The position numbers and the translations under genes are program-made. Below the pieces are notes generated by a model. That model was not told the origin of the DNA and did not search any database. It saw only the letters and a program-made list of their open reading frames with translations. From assembly GCA_036873135.1 (NCBI GenBank), contig JAPTYO010000001.1, positions 54,999,629-55,063,628 on the forward strand: a stretch of DNA of 64,000 nucleotides. Reading direction: 5' to 3'. This document shows, in pieces, positions 1 through 11,276 of this stretch. Positions within the stretch are counted from its first letter, which is position 1. Each line of letters begins with the position of its first letter. Origin of the DNA: Clarkia xantiana subsp. parviflora. Lineage: Eukaryota > Streptophyta > Magnoliopsida > Myrtales > Onagraceae.

Positions 1-1332
1 ACTACTGAATACTGATAAACTATAAACCCTAAAAATATATAATTCTATAATTATTATATAATTATATAAAGAAATTGAATTATATATATAATATAAACAC
101 GAAAAAATATTAAAGATCGAGAATGGGGGTGATCCTATATATCACGTGGGAAACATCATATAAGTGTTCGTCTTTTGCCTGCATTATCTCGTGGAGCATC
201 ATGGTATTGAAATGGACGATGATTTTCGTGTTCTTTGTCTTTTAATTAACCTCGGAAATAGAAGACCATCGACTAAGGTAATGGACGGTCCAACTAATGG
301 CTTGTTCTAGATATTTATAATAATAGTGTACGTTTGTATAATTTTATTTCATTTTACGGATACTCAACCATTTATAATCTAGTAAAATAGAATTAATTAA
401 ATATATAACTGTTCACGAGATTTCATTTTTTAAGAATTGGAAATAATAATATCTATAGCAATTTTTACTGTACATCTGGCTCTATATAATTTACTAGTTA
501 TTCAAGAGTATATCGTCTAAACTATTTCATACTTTATTCAATATCTAATCTATATAATAACTTCTTGATGTAATTTTATTGTCATGTTAAAAATTTAGAA
601 TGTTTTAGTAATTTTTAAAAATATTTTATGTCTAATATTAATAAAAATATACATTTCTTAGTAATTATGTTCAAAACACTGAAATCAATAACACTTAATT
701 GTGTGAGAACAATGAATTCTTAGTAATTATGATCAAAATAATACTTATTAATCTTTTTTTCTTCCTTTTATATGAATTTCACTTCTCAGAGTCCAAGCCC
801 ATCATCTTGAAGAAAAAAGCCCAAATATTTTTATTTGTTTAGTCGGTTTCTTTTAGGCTCGATCCATTATTATTATCTAATGGGCCCTTTTTCTCTTAAA
901 CTTCAACTTCAGAGCACTATTTATATTTCATATTTTTGTGTATGTGTATGATTGAGAAAATATATATTGCGCAATTTTTAGGGGTTTAAGGAGAAATAGT
1001 AACCATTTAATTGGTTTAATGTTCATTCTTTAATTAAGTAGAAGTCATAGGGTTTAAAACCGTCAAGTTTTGATAATGGAAAAATATTTATAACAAACAT
1101 TTTATCATATATATATAATTCACATTTTTTTTCTTTGCATGAAGTATATATTTGTTTTTCATGTTTTTCACTTTAGAAATAAAAAAATATTCATAACTAG
1201 CATTGTATCTCTTACGATCTAACTTGGTATATGAGAAATTATTTAAGGTGTAGAATAATCAATCTACAAATGTATTGGTTCAGATCCAATATACAAATAT
1301 GATTCGAATACTTGATGAAGAACAAATGAATA

Positions 1333-1402
<70 letters not shown>

Positions 1403-2140
1403 TCAAATTTTGGAAATAAAAACAACAATTTAGAAACATGGTAAACATACAGAACATATATGCCACCACACTTTTGATATACAATGCCTCTTTCACATCC
1501 ACCAAAGCTACATAGTAACTTTTTTAAAAACAAAAGTAATTAAATAACACAAATTTAAAACCCAAAAGTAATTTTGACAAACAGAAAGAACCAAAGAGGT
1601 AATTAATCAACTCTTTATTTTCCACAATGAAAGTTTACAATTTAACTAGGCTTACATATTTGAGTAGCTTTAAACAGCTTGTGAAGTAGTGGGATATATT
1701 CAGTGAAGATTCTAAGCAAAATGCTATCTCCTCTATAATATAGCACTTGAGGATCAGCTTCATCATCATCAAACATTCATATTCATGAATCATGTTCATC
1801 TCCTTCAACCAGTCATCAATACCACGGGGTTTCGACCAGTCACCACCCTCGAAGCAAATAATCATTCCACGAGTTTCGCCTTCATCAGTTTATGAACCAA
1901 AATCAATTACATTATCCAAACTAGACTGTTCAAGGAGCCGAAACCCGTAAACCGAAAAAAGTACCTGAATTTCCTGCAGGAATGAAGTTTAAGCAGGTCG
2001 AAAAATTCAACCAGATTGATGGAGGTTATAGAAGTCCTGCAAAAAATGCTTCATTTTTCCTTTTCTGCAAATGAAAGTATTCATTTTTCATCAGTATATG
2101 CTAATGCAAAATACATAGCTTTTTAAGTAGCGGGATGAGT
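1..2140. other. AT-rich spacer and probable 3' UTR of the maturase gene
   Basis: I see no convincing gene here. Bases 1-1600 are AT-rich spacer with a pure TA microsatellite at about 1330-1400. Downstream of the maturase stop (minus strand), a possible AATAAA polyadenylation signal reads on the minus strand at 1614-1619. About 1620-2140 may therefore be maturase 3' UTR. The minus-strand open frames over the TA run and at 1635-1865 lack recognisable protein features. Confidence 0.5.
1330..1400. repeat. (TA)n microsatellite
   Basis: About 70 bases of TA dinucleotide with a single early interruption. It produces spurious Tyr-Ile open frames on the minus strand. Confidence 0.95.
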
Positions 2141-4195
2141 TTAAGATAATGTCTCACCTTCAGTACGATGATGCCATATCCCGTGAACTTTATAATCCCA
2201 GACAGCATCAGATATCGCATCTTGTGGCAAAACCAACCCATCTTTCTTAATCGATCGATGCAAATTACAGAAGAATTTCGGGTCCTCCAATTTGATATAC
2301 TCGCGCAAAAGCCTCTCATGGTTCGGGACCCAATTTCTAGGAAACGGGGAGTAATCGCAAGAGGGTATTGCCGACATGTGTGAAAACTGTACACCTTCAA
2401 TTACATCCACCAATCCCATCCTCAAAAGATCAGAATATTCAGGAGCTGAATTATTACTGCTCTCACTCAACGGACGGCTCAGATTGCGCGAAGCTATCTT
2501 ATATACCTTAGCACGCGACTTCAGTCTGTACCTTGCAGCATATAACTTGGCCAAAGAGCTTCTAACAACATAAGCACAAAAGCCGACAACTTTTTTGCGG
2601 TTATCCGCATATCTATACCAATCAGCCATGGTTTCGAGAAACTTGTTCATCTGTGCGTTTGTATGAGCTTGACCTGAGTAAAGCATTGGATTACAAGGCA
2701 GAGGCTCGGGGTCTTTATCTCCTTTTAGAAGCTCAAGCCGCATGAACCTACGAATACACTGATTTAAACAAGCAGTGACTGAGAGTAAAGTTCCCACACC
2801 TTTCTCATTCACAATCTTGCCTCCAGACGATGTGTACCTCAGTGTTGGGTGAATTACCCTTCGACAAAGGATATGGTCTAAGAATTGAACACCTCTACTA
2901 ATGTGTTCTATCTCTAGCTTAGAATTATCCAACCTCAATCCAAACTGTGTTTCACAGAATTCAATAATGTCTTTTCGTGTCTGCACAACATCTTCTCTAG
3001 GCCCTCGAATCCCAATCAATACGTGAGCCCCGTATCTAATGTAATCCATTTTTCTTGTTTTTTCATTGCCACTGGACGGAACGAATTCAGGCCAAGACGG
3101 GTTGTGACATCCATCATCAATTGAATTTTTCCATATAGAATCGAGTTTAGAGGGCCTAAAGAACTCAACAATCCTTTCTTCCATCATATGGTCTAATTCA
3201 TTCAAACATATGTTAGCAAGTAAAGGACTTAAAACACCACAGTAACCGTAATTGGGTACCTTAGCAGCTTCCTCGGGTGCAAAACCAAAAAAAGTACGCA
3301 GCCAATATGGGTCTGGTTTTGGCTCGTGTTCGTTGAGAAATCTCTTCTTGGTTGCCTTTCTCTTCTTCTTCCTCAACCTTTCCTCCACTGTAGAAGGAAA
3401 CTGATCTCTAAGAGGGGTTCTAAATGCAGATTTGATCAGACTCAGTATTCTTCTATCCTTAACAGCCTTCTCTAGGCAAGCCATTACAACTCTATTATCC
3501 AACCTCTCGAAAATCTCAGACAAGTCACCTTTCAAGAACCACAAGTACCCTGCAAAGTTACTCCTTATGGTTCTAATCACAGTGTGGGCACTTCTTCCCG
3601 GGCGAAAAGCGTGTGACTTTGATGAAAACCGAGACTCAAATAACGGCTCCATGATCATTAACAACACCTCTTGAACCACCCTGTCCTGGAAACATAACTC
3701 ACTTGATTCAACAAATGCTTTTTGCTTGATTTTAGAGATTTTCCACTGGGGTTTATCATACGGGCTGGAAATGATCTGGTGGGTCTTGTCGTTCCACACG
3801 AACTGGTGGTGAAGAACTGCATTTCTGAGGGCAAGTAAGGAATGGAGAGTTTGCGAATGGATGGCGTTGCGTGGAGGGAATGTGCCGGTGACATCAGCAC
3901 AGGTTCTCTGGTAAGCTAGGACCCAGAGGTCAAATTTGGTGAGGAAGCCAGTGAGGTTGGGGAAAACAGCAGTGGGTGGTGAGGAGAAAGACTTGACCCA
4001 TAAAGAAGAAACTATCTGAATTGGATCTTCTTTGAGAAGAGAGTAAGGGTCTTGACCAACTTGGTTACTACTGTTAGTTCTGCAGCGAGGCGGGAGTTCT
4101 ATGAGGGAGAATGAAGAAAAGGTTTTGGAGACAGTGAAGGGCTTGCAAAAGGAAATACGGCGAGAAAGGTGATTAGCAAAAGCCCTCTGTGACAT
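2141..4195 (-). CDS. NMAT1: Nuclear-encoded mitochondrial group II intron maturase, nMAT1 type
   Basis: Single-exon gene of 684 residues. The first 30 or so residues are rich in Arg, Ser and Phe and lack acidic residues, as expected for a mitochondrial presequence. A reverse-transcriptase-like domain spans roughly residues 150-450, followed by a maturase (X) domain at roughly 480-650. No C-terminal HNH endonuclease region follows, which fits the type I plant maturases (nMAT1/nMAT2). The RT catalytic YxDD box is degenerate: at residues 388-391 it reads Y-G-A-H, so polymerase activity is not expected while splicing function may persist. In Arabidopsis nMAT1 supports splicing of mitochondrial nad gene introns. 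Assignment to nMAT1 rather than nMAT2 rests on overall resemblance and on the divergent MNS3 neighbour, since At1g30010 and At1g30000 are adjacent. The ATG at 4195 is the first Met before the presequence-like stretch. Confidence 0.85.
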   Translation of the reverse strand: MSQRAFANHLSRRISFCKPFTVSKTFSSFSLIELPPRCRTNSSNQVGQDPYSLLKEDPIQIVSSLWVKSFSSPPTAVFPNLTGFLTKFDLWVLAYQRTCADVTGTFPPRNAIHSQTLHSLLALRNAVLHHQFVWNDKTHQIISSPYDKPQWKISKIKQKAFVESSELCFQDRVVQEVLLMIMEPLFESRFSSKSHAFRPGRSAHTVIRTIRSNFAGYLWFLKGDLSEIFERLDNRVVMACLEKAVKDRRILSLIKSAFRTPLRDQFPSTVEERLRKKKRKATKKRFLNEHEPKPDPYWLRTFFGFAPEEAAKVPNYGYCGVLSPLLANICLNELDHMMEERIVEFFRPSKLDSIWKNSIDDGCHNPSWPEFVPSSGNEKTRKMDYIRYGAHVLIGIRGPREDVVQTRKDIIEFCETQFGLRLDNSKLEIEHISRGVQFLDHILCRRVIHPTLRYTSSGGKIVNEKGVGTLLSVTACLNQCIRRFMRLELLKGDKDPEPLPCNPMLYSGQAHTNAQMNKFLETMADWYRYADNRKKVVGFCAYVVRSSLAKLYAARYRLKSRAKVYKIASRNLSRPLSESSNNSAPEYSDLLRMGLVDVIEGVQFSHMSAIPSCDYSPFPRNWVPNHERLLREYIKLEDPKFFCNLHRSIKKDGLVLPQDAISDAVWDYKVHGIWHHRTEGETLS

Positions 4196-6697
4196 CGCTT
4201 TCCTATTACATACTCTGCTCGGATTCTAAAGTTTAAAAAATGACTGAAACTGGCTTCGGCAGTCTTTGCACCCAATGAGAGTCACTCTTGCAGCAGCAAT
4301 GAAAACAGAGCCTTGGTGATTGTGAGGCAGTCACAACTGGGAAGAAAGAAATGCAACAGACAGGTTGTTATTAAAACTAACATATATGTGTTTCTGATAG
4401 CAGAAACATTTAGATTATGCATAACAAACAAAAGCATACTAGACAAGTTTAATTTGCCACCAAGTAAAAAATGTGCTGATATATAAATACATTGCACAAC
4501 TAGAGCAAAAAAACTTCCTCCAACTATAAGATATGAAGCATTTAAGGGCTTAAACAATGATAGATAGAGGAAAAAATACGGCTACGGTTTTGTATCTAAT
4601 TCCCTTCATACTTCTACATCAATAATGTCAGCCAAAGTCAAAGTTTAGATCAATATAGATTCACTATTGTTTAAATTTAATCATTTATCATCTGCAAGTG
4701 ACAGCAGAAAGAAGCAGAAAGAGATTTGATTTAGTTCTACATGTTTTCCACCGTTGATCTTTTCAATCGAAACCCATGTATCGATCGATCCTACAATTAT
4801 CTCGGCAGGTTCATCATCAGCAGCTAAAACTACGTTCACGTGAATACAAAATTCTATGTTTTGATATGCTCAACCGTTATCACAGACTGAGATAAAATAA
4901 TTGCAGAATGGAAGCGTCTAATTGCAGCAGCTAGACTATAGAAACCAAACAAGCTGCGGATGGATCAGGGGCTAGCAGAAAATAACCTTTAGAGCTAAAA
5001 TGTGAAGTGAAACACGAAGAGAGCTGCAGTCCGACCGAAAGAGCGGCTTCCATCGACGCGGGAAGGTGTAAAAATGGAAGAAGAAGAACCCTAATTCAAT
5101 ATACCACTACAGTTTTAGTTTCACTTAAGAATCCCCTGTAGTTTAGTTTGGTTCATATATATAATTAAAAAAAAAATTATTTATTCATGTGTATATATAT
5201 ATATAATTAGTTATACGCGTTCCGACTTTAGTGTCAGAAAAAGCTCCGACTTAGACTCAGTGGTATTCTATGTAATTATTAGCAACTTTAAGGTCAATTA
5301 TTCAAAAATCGGAATTTTGTCGAAATGCTATCCTCGAAACGCCTATCATTTTCGTGTGTATATACATATATATATATATAACAAGCATAATGCTTAAGGA
5401 GTTAAGGGTGAACAAAAATGTCTAGTTGATCCGGAACCGAATCGGAAAGGGGCAATTCGGACATCCGGATAAAAATAAACAGTTTTTGAATAAAATTCAA
5501 GGAATTCAGTTGTTATTTTGATTTGAGATAAGTATCTAGGTACTTAAATACTCTGAACTAGAACTGATTGGAGATTCGAAACTCATCATCCGAGTTGTTC
5601 CGCCATATGAGAGTAATAAATTCAGCCTCAAAGTTATTAAGAATTACATTGTATGTCAGTTAAAGTGATATCAGAATAGTTTCAGAACGTCAATCATTGC
5701 TCTTAAATTTTTTTTTTATCAATAAGCTCTTAGTATATATATATATGTATAACAAAATTAGTAAGCATACCTTAATTCTTTTTTATTTAAAAGATTGTCG
5801 ATTGTGTTTTATGATTGTAAAATCTGAAATTCTTAATTGTAGAAAATGTTGAAATGTTTTTATAAATTAACTAGGTATATGTTTCACTTTGGTTTAAATT
5901 GGTTAATTAGAACTCATGTTTCGCTTCCAACTAGATACCCAAAATCAGATGATTTATTTTGAATAAAATAGTAACGTGTTCTTTAACGGATACCTAGGAC
6001 TGATCAGTTCCTACCAGTTTCGGAACAGTTTCGATTACAAATGATTTTGATATAGTTCTGTATAATAAATATTAGGAACTATTTAATATTGATATAGTTT
6101 TAAAATATCTAGAAATTAAAGGCATCTGAAACTTCTTACCCTAAATTTAATACTTGTGTATATGAATTTTCGAATATGTTTCATAAACACCATCTTTATT
6201 TTATTCTTAGTTACATATTGCATCACATTATTATTAATTTCAACTTCTTTATATGATTCACTTTTAAGTAATATAAAATAAAATATATATATATATATAC
6301 CATAAGCATAGTACATATGAATTCTCGGACTTGGTGGGTTGTAGGCGTTAAGTATCAGGGTCAATACTTTTATAATTTAAAGTTTAGGTCAGTTTTGCGT
6401 TTTCCACAAACGAAAATATGAATGTGCGAAGAAATTGGACCGAAAATATGGAAGAATAGATCGATTAGTCTCTCTTCTTCTTCTTCCTCTGAATCGATAC
6501 GTGTCTAGGTGCGACCAATGGCAATGCCCAGTCCGCCATTGACTTGAAATCCAGCACTTCTTCGATCTCTCCTTATCTCTACGTCCGCCTCCCGTGTTGC
6601 GGCTGCGTTGCTGCCGTGAATCGATTACCCGCCCTATAGCGACGGGGAGAGCAGATCACAGAAAGAGTAGAGGTCTAGCTCTGGGATCAGATCCGCC
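4196..6697. other. Divergent intergenic region between maturase and mannosidase genes
   Basis: A 2.5-kb spacer between two genes reading apart. On the minus strand, 4931-5053 holds a 40-codon open frame starting in a GC-richer, CT-rich leader-like block (about 4900-5100); this may be the transcribed 5' leader of the maturase gene with an upstream ORF. Bases 5100-6400 are AT-rich with short TA runs and a decayed repeat-like stretch around 5400-6050 containing cggaaccga and cagtttcggaac motifs. Bases 6470-6697 are the CT-rich 5' leader of the mannosidase gene. I see no further gene. Confidence 0.45.
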
Positions 6698-9600
6698 ATG
6701 TCCAGCTCTCTGCCTTACTCCATCAAGGACGTGCACTACGATAACGCTAAGTTTCGCCACAGATCCTTCTCCAAGGTCCTCGTACTTCAGTATTCATTCA
6801 TCTTCTTGGCTCAAATGTGCTTTCTTGTTCGAATTGGATTCAAACTCTGTGCGCATTGAGGTTCTGGAGCTGCAGTAATCGAAAATTTCCATGCTTCTCA
6901 TGTTTTACTTTAGCGAAGCTGTGATCTACGGAAATTTTAAGATCGGTTTGATGTGAATAGCTGATAGATTAAAATTAGGAACTACGTAGCTTCCATTCTC
7001 ATTTTAAGAGAAGCCAAGTGTTGTTTCTTTCGGAATTATGGGTTCTGAGTTAGCTGCAAGTTCTTGTTTTCATAACATGAATATTATGTTTCTTACCGGA
7101 TCCAATCTAGTGTTGTATAGCCATATTGTATTTTGAGGATTGGTCATTAAATAGAAGGATTAATCTTTGAAATCTGTTCGTGGAATGTTTAGACGTGAAC
7201 TTGAATCCATTGTCATAATTTTCTCATGGAGGACAGAGGCTATATTTAAATGTTTGTAAGTGTCATCATCACTTTGTTTTACTGAAATCAAGCACTTGGG
7301 GGATGGATTTGTGGAAATCCAAGTTCTTTTAGTTCTTGGTGTTTCCTTTTAATCATCAGCTATTCTCGATTCTGGAATGTTTACCTTGTCCTGAAATTCT
7401 TTTCTAAGGATTGATCTTTGTTTTCAGTTAAATTTTAATCCCTTAACTGAAGGCACTTTTAATCCTTCTTAGATTCATCAATCTAGCTGACACAACCGTG
7501 CTTGTGATTCTAACTCAGTTTACTGTTTTCATTTAACTTACGTGTTGTTTTTCTTATTTTTACAGGTGGTAAATCAAACTTTACTCACTCGTCATATAAA
7601 GCGCAACTGTTTAGCTTGTAGTACAGGGAAGTTTCTAGCTTTAATGTTGGTCTTTGGTGTAGCATACCTTGTTCTTACACATACAAGTCCAAATTCATCT
7701 ATCTCTGGTGATATTGGAGGAGAGAGGGGTACTGAAGATCTGGGTAGGTTTCAAAAATTCTGGAGGAAACCACCGAGACTTCCCCCTCAATTAACGCCTG
7801 ATGAAAAGGCTACGAAGAGCAGCCTCAATCATGAGACGGACTATCTGAATTCTAAAGAAAAGTGGGAAACTAGGCAACACAACGTCAAGGACGCCTTTGT
7901 CCATGCATGGTCAGGATATAAGAAATATGCTATGGGGTTCGATGAACTTATGCCTATAAGTCATCGCGGTGTTGACGGATTGGGAGGTTTAGGTGCCACA
8001 GTAGTGGATGCTCTTGATACTGCTATTATAATGGGCATTGATGATATTGTATCTGAAGCTGGCAGCTGGGTAGAAACACATTTATCAGAAAAAATCAGTC
8101 AGAAAGGCCAAGTGAATTTATTTGAAACCACAATACGTGTTTTGGGTGGTCTTTTGAGCGCATACCACTTGAGTGGAGGGGATGGAGGGATGAAGCTGAC
8201 AAGCAAAGGGCCAAACTCAACCATCTACCTTGAGACTGCCAAGAACCTGGCTGACCGTCTTCTATCTGCTTTTACGTCTAGTCCAAGTGCCATTCCATAT
8301 AGTGATGTTGTTTTGCGTGATTCAACTGCACATCCAGCTCCTGATGGGTTAAGTAGTACAGCTGAAGTATCAACTTTACAGCTCGAGTTCAATTATCTTA
8401 GTGCCGTCTCTGGTGATCCAAGATATAGTACTGAAGCTATGAAGGTTATGGAACACCTAAAGACACTGCCGAAGGTGGATGGATTGGTTCCGATCTACAT
8501 AAGGTAGGTAGCAACTACATTAAAACATTTAAGCAGCAGGAGAAACAATGATGAAATTTCTAGAAAATATTCTCATGTGTTTCTTTCTGTTCAAACCTTA
8601 TTTAGCTAAGATAAATGAGAAACTTAGTTTTGCAAATACCGTATTTTCATTAGAGTGGTAATTAATGATTATCCAGCTCGTGTCCATTGTTGGAAACTCT
8701 ATTTACTTCTAAATCTTACCTTGATTACTGTCTCCCATCTGAGGTCTTCTGTTTGTATCTGTGTATTCAGTCCTCAATCTGGTGAATTCAGTGGAGAAAA
8801 CATACGGCTGGGATCTCGCGGTGACAGTTACTATGAATATTTACTCAAAGTTTGGCTCCAGCAGGGATCTCGGGATAACAATATGACATACTTACACGAT
8901 ATGTATACCGAAGCAATGAAGGGTGTTCGAAACAGGCTTGTTAGCAAATCTGTTCCAAATGGCTTAGTTTTTGTTGGGGAGCTTCCATATGGATCTGCAG
9001 GTGCTTTTAGTCCCAAAATGGATCACTTGGTATGTGGGTTTCTTTGGTGATGCCAATGTTTATTATGATCTTAATTCTGAAGTGCAATCTTAAGATCCAT
9101 GAACATTTTCTGAAATTTAGACAGACCATTGGACCAACTTCCCTAAAACTCGAGTTGATAGGTGAATACGTAGTTAAACATTTATTCGGGATAATCATAA
9201 GAAGACTTGCATACACTACAACTATTGCTTTAATTTTTTTTCCTAAGGCTTTGTCTCTACATAGGGAATCTCATTATGTGTGTGTTATATAATATTCTTG
9301 TAAAAGCGACTTTTATGGCCTCGATCTCCAGGTGTGCTTTTTGGCGGGCACTCTTGCTCTTGGTGCCACTAAAGGCAAGACAAGAGAGAATGCTATGAAG
9401 GAAAACTTGCTTACTTTTGAAGACCTTGAAAATTTGAAGCTCGCTGAGGATCTTGCACATACATGCTATGAGATGTACTCTGTAACTACCACTGGCCTGG
9501 CTCCGGAAATCGCTTACTTCCACACGAAGGTACCTTCTGCTCTGTATATCTAATGCAGAATGAATACAATTTACCCATTTCATCTTTGAGAACATTGTAT

Positions 9601-10308
9601 AAAATATACAGGAATATTCTGAAGATGGTCTTGATGGTGGCAACAAGAGTTCTCACTATGCGAAAGATATAATAATCAAAAGACTCGATCGCCACAACCT
9701 TCTCCGACCCGAGACAGTGGAATCATTGTTTGTTCTCTACCGAATCACACAAGACTCCAAGTACGCTATTCACTTTCATATCACAGAAAGCGTTCATTTT
9801 AAAGCTCTCAATTTTGCCTCGTATTGGCCCTAAACTTTTGATATTGCCAAGCAAAAAGATACTTCCACCCTTGAAATCAGAGTGTTCCTTTTTGCTGTAA
9901 ACTATGACTGAAATTCCAAATTTGCCGATACAGAGCGGGTTCATTTCACTTTATGTGATATTGCTTTGCCCCTAAAGTTTGGATTTTGACCGCAAAAGAT
10001 ACTTCCAGCCTTACAATTCATCTCTTTTTACAGTCAATAGTAACCAAAGTTTCAAAATTTGCAGATATAGAGAGTGGGGTTGGGAGATATTTGAAGCATT
10101 TGAGAGATACACAAAGGTTGAATCAGGTGGATACACATCGCTTGACGATGTCACCACTGTCCCTCCCCCGACAAGAGACAAGATGGAGACCTTCTTCTTA
10201 GGAGAGACACTCAAGTACCTCTACTTGCTATTCTCAGACAACGACTTGATCCCTCTTGATAAGTTCGTCTTCAACACAGAAGCTCACCCGATTCCCATCA
10301 GAAGTTGA
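6698..10308 (+). CDS. MNS3: ER/cis-Golgi alpha-1,2-mannosidase I (GH47), MNS3 type
   Basis: Six exons: 6698-6775, 7566-8503, 8771-9029, 9332-9529, 9612-9760 and 10065-10308, joining in frame to 621 residues, close to Arabidopsis MNS3 (about 624). All introns are GT-AG. A short basic cytosolic tail is followed by a hydrophobic anchor at about residues 48-65, giving a type II membrane protein with a lumenal GH47 domain from about residue 120. Family signatures are intact: [10 protein letters not shown] (E213), [10 protein letters not shown] (357-364 region), RPETVES (523-529) and the C-terminal FNTEAHP, whose Thr612 would ligand the catalytic Ca2+. GH47 enzymes of this class trim one alpha-1,2-mannose from Man9GlcNAc2 during N-glycan processing. 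Exon 1 was chosen because its 26 codons match the [12 protein letters not shown] start typical of this subfamily and splice in phase 0 to VVNQTLLT. The gene diverges from the nMAT1-type gene. Confidence 0.93.
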
Positions 10309-11276
10309 ACTTTGCTCTAATCTAATTCATGAAACTTGAAAGGAAAGGTACATATGAGATCTTGTTGATGCAGTCGATCTCTGTTCTTGTGCTGAAGTTA
10401 CACTAGACGATCTTGTGAGAAGACCTGCTCGAACAATTTTGCATACCTTGATACGACTCGTTTCAATTCTTATGATGAGGTAATCTTTTTTCACTTGGTG
10501 TATTGTTGTTTATAGAGTAAACAGAAGGAAGAGTCTACCAATGTAATGACTAATATTTTTCTGTAGATCAAATTTTCTGTTTTGAGTTTTGACAATATTG
10601 GCTATATGAATACACTATACTATATACTGCTGCTGCTGGGTTGTTGTCTTGTTGAGCAGGGAACAATTGGTGTATTTTTTGTTAGTGCCATAATTTGTTG
10701 ATGTTAGTGCCATACTTTGTGTTAGTGCCACAATTACTGCTGCTGACTATATGTTGTTGATTTTGCACATGTTATTGGGAAAGTATTAGAGGGACTAAAT
10801 TGAACAAAATTAAAAGTTTAGGGTCGATTACGTGATTTGCGCATGTTACTTAACGGAAAATATAGACGAAATATATCGGAAAGATCAAAACTAAAAAAAA
10901 TATGCATATATATAAGACCAAAATTAGGCAAAACAACCAAAAGATTTGTTATCCCAAAATTATATGATCATCATAAAATTTCACTTTTATCTGAAAAAAC
11001 ATTATGGAAAAGAAAAGTTGAAAACCAAATATTTCCATTTCTGAATTACTAGAGAACCCAAAAATGGAAACTGGAAAATGTTCTCCAAAAACAGAAACTT
11101 TTCTCCAGTCTTCACCGAGAATGACAATTTTGACCCTGAGATCATTTGACTCTATAAAATCCCACGTACAGAAAACCACTATTTCTTCTCCCAGGAGAGA
11201 AGAGAAGAAGAAGAAGAAACAGAAATAAAGGGGCGGGAAGCTTCTTCTCTCCTCGTTCCTCCACCGCCCCACGTCC
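10309..11276. other. MNS3 3' region, repeat fragment and LARP6 promoter
   Basis: Bases 10309 to about 10600 are probably MNS3 3' UTR. Around 10786-10960 lies a truncated arm of the fold-back element family described at 20816 and 23309 (shared words include aattgaacaaaattaaaagt and cacttaacggaaa-like sequence). The remainder is the LARP6 promoter and a purine-rich 5' leader. Confidence 0.5.
11153..11159 (+). promoter_or_regulatory. Putative TATA box of the LARP6 gene
   Basis: TATAAAA lies 118 bases upstream of the start codon, followed by a CT/GA-rich leader. Position and sequence fit a plant core promoter, but no transcript start is visible from sequence alone. Confidence 0.45.

Noticed and set aside
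1239..1533. Two minus-strand open frames rich in Tyr-Ile repeats
   Set aside because: They are translations of the TA microsatellite and have no other protein features.
1635..1865. 76-codon minus-strand open frame downstream of the maturase
   Set aside because: More likely 3' UTR; the maturase already ends normally and no family similarity is recognised.
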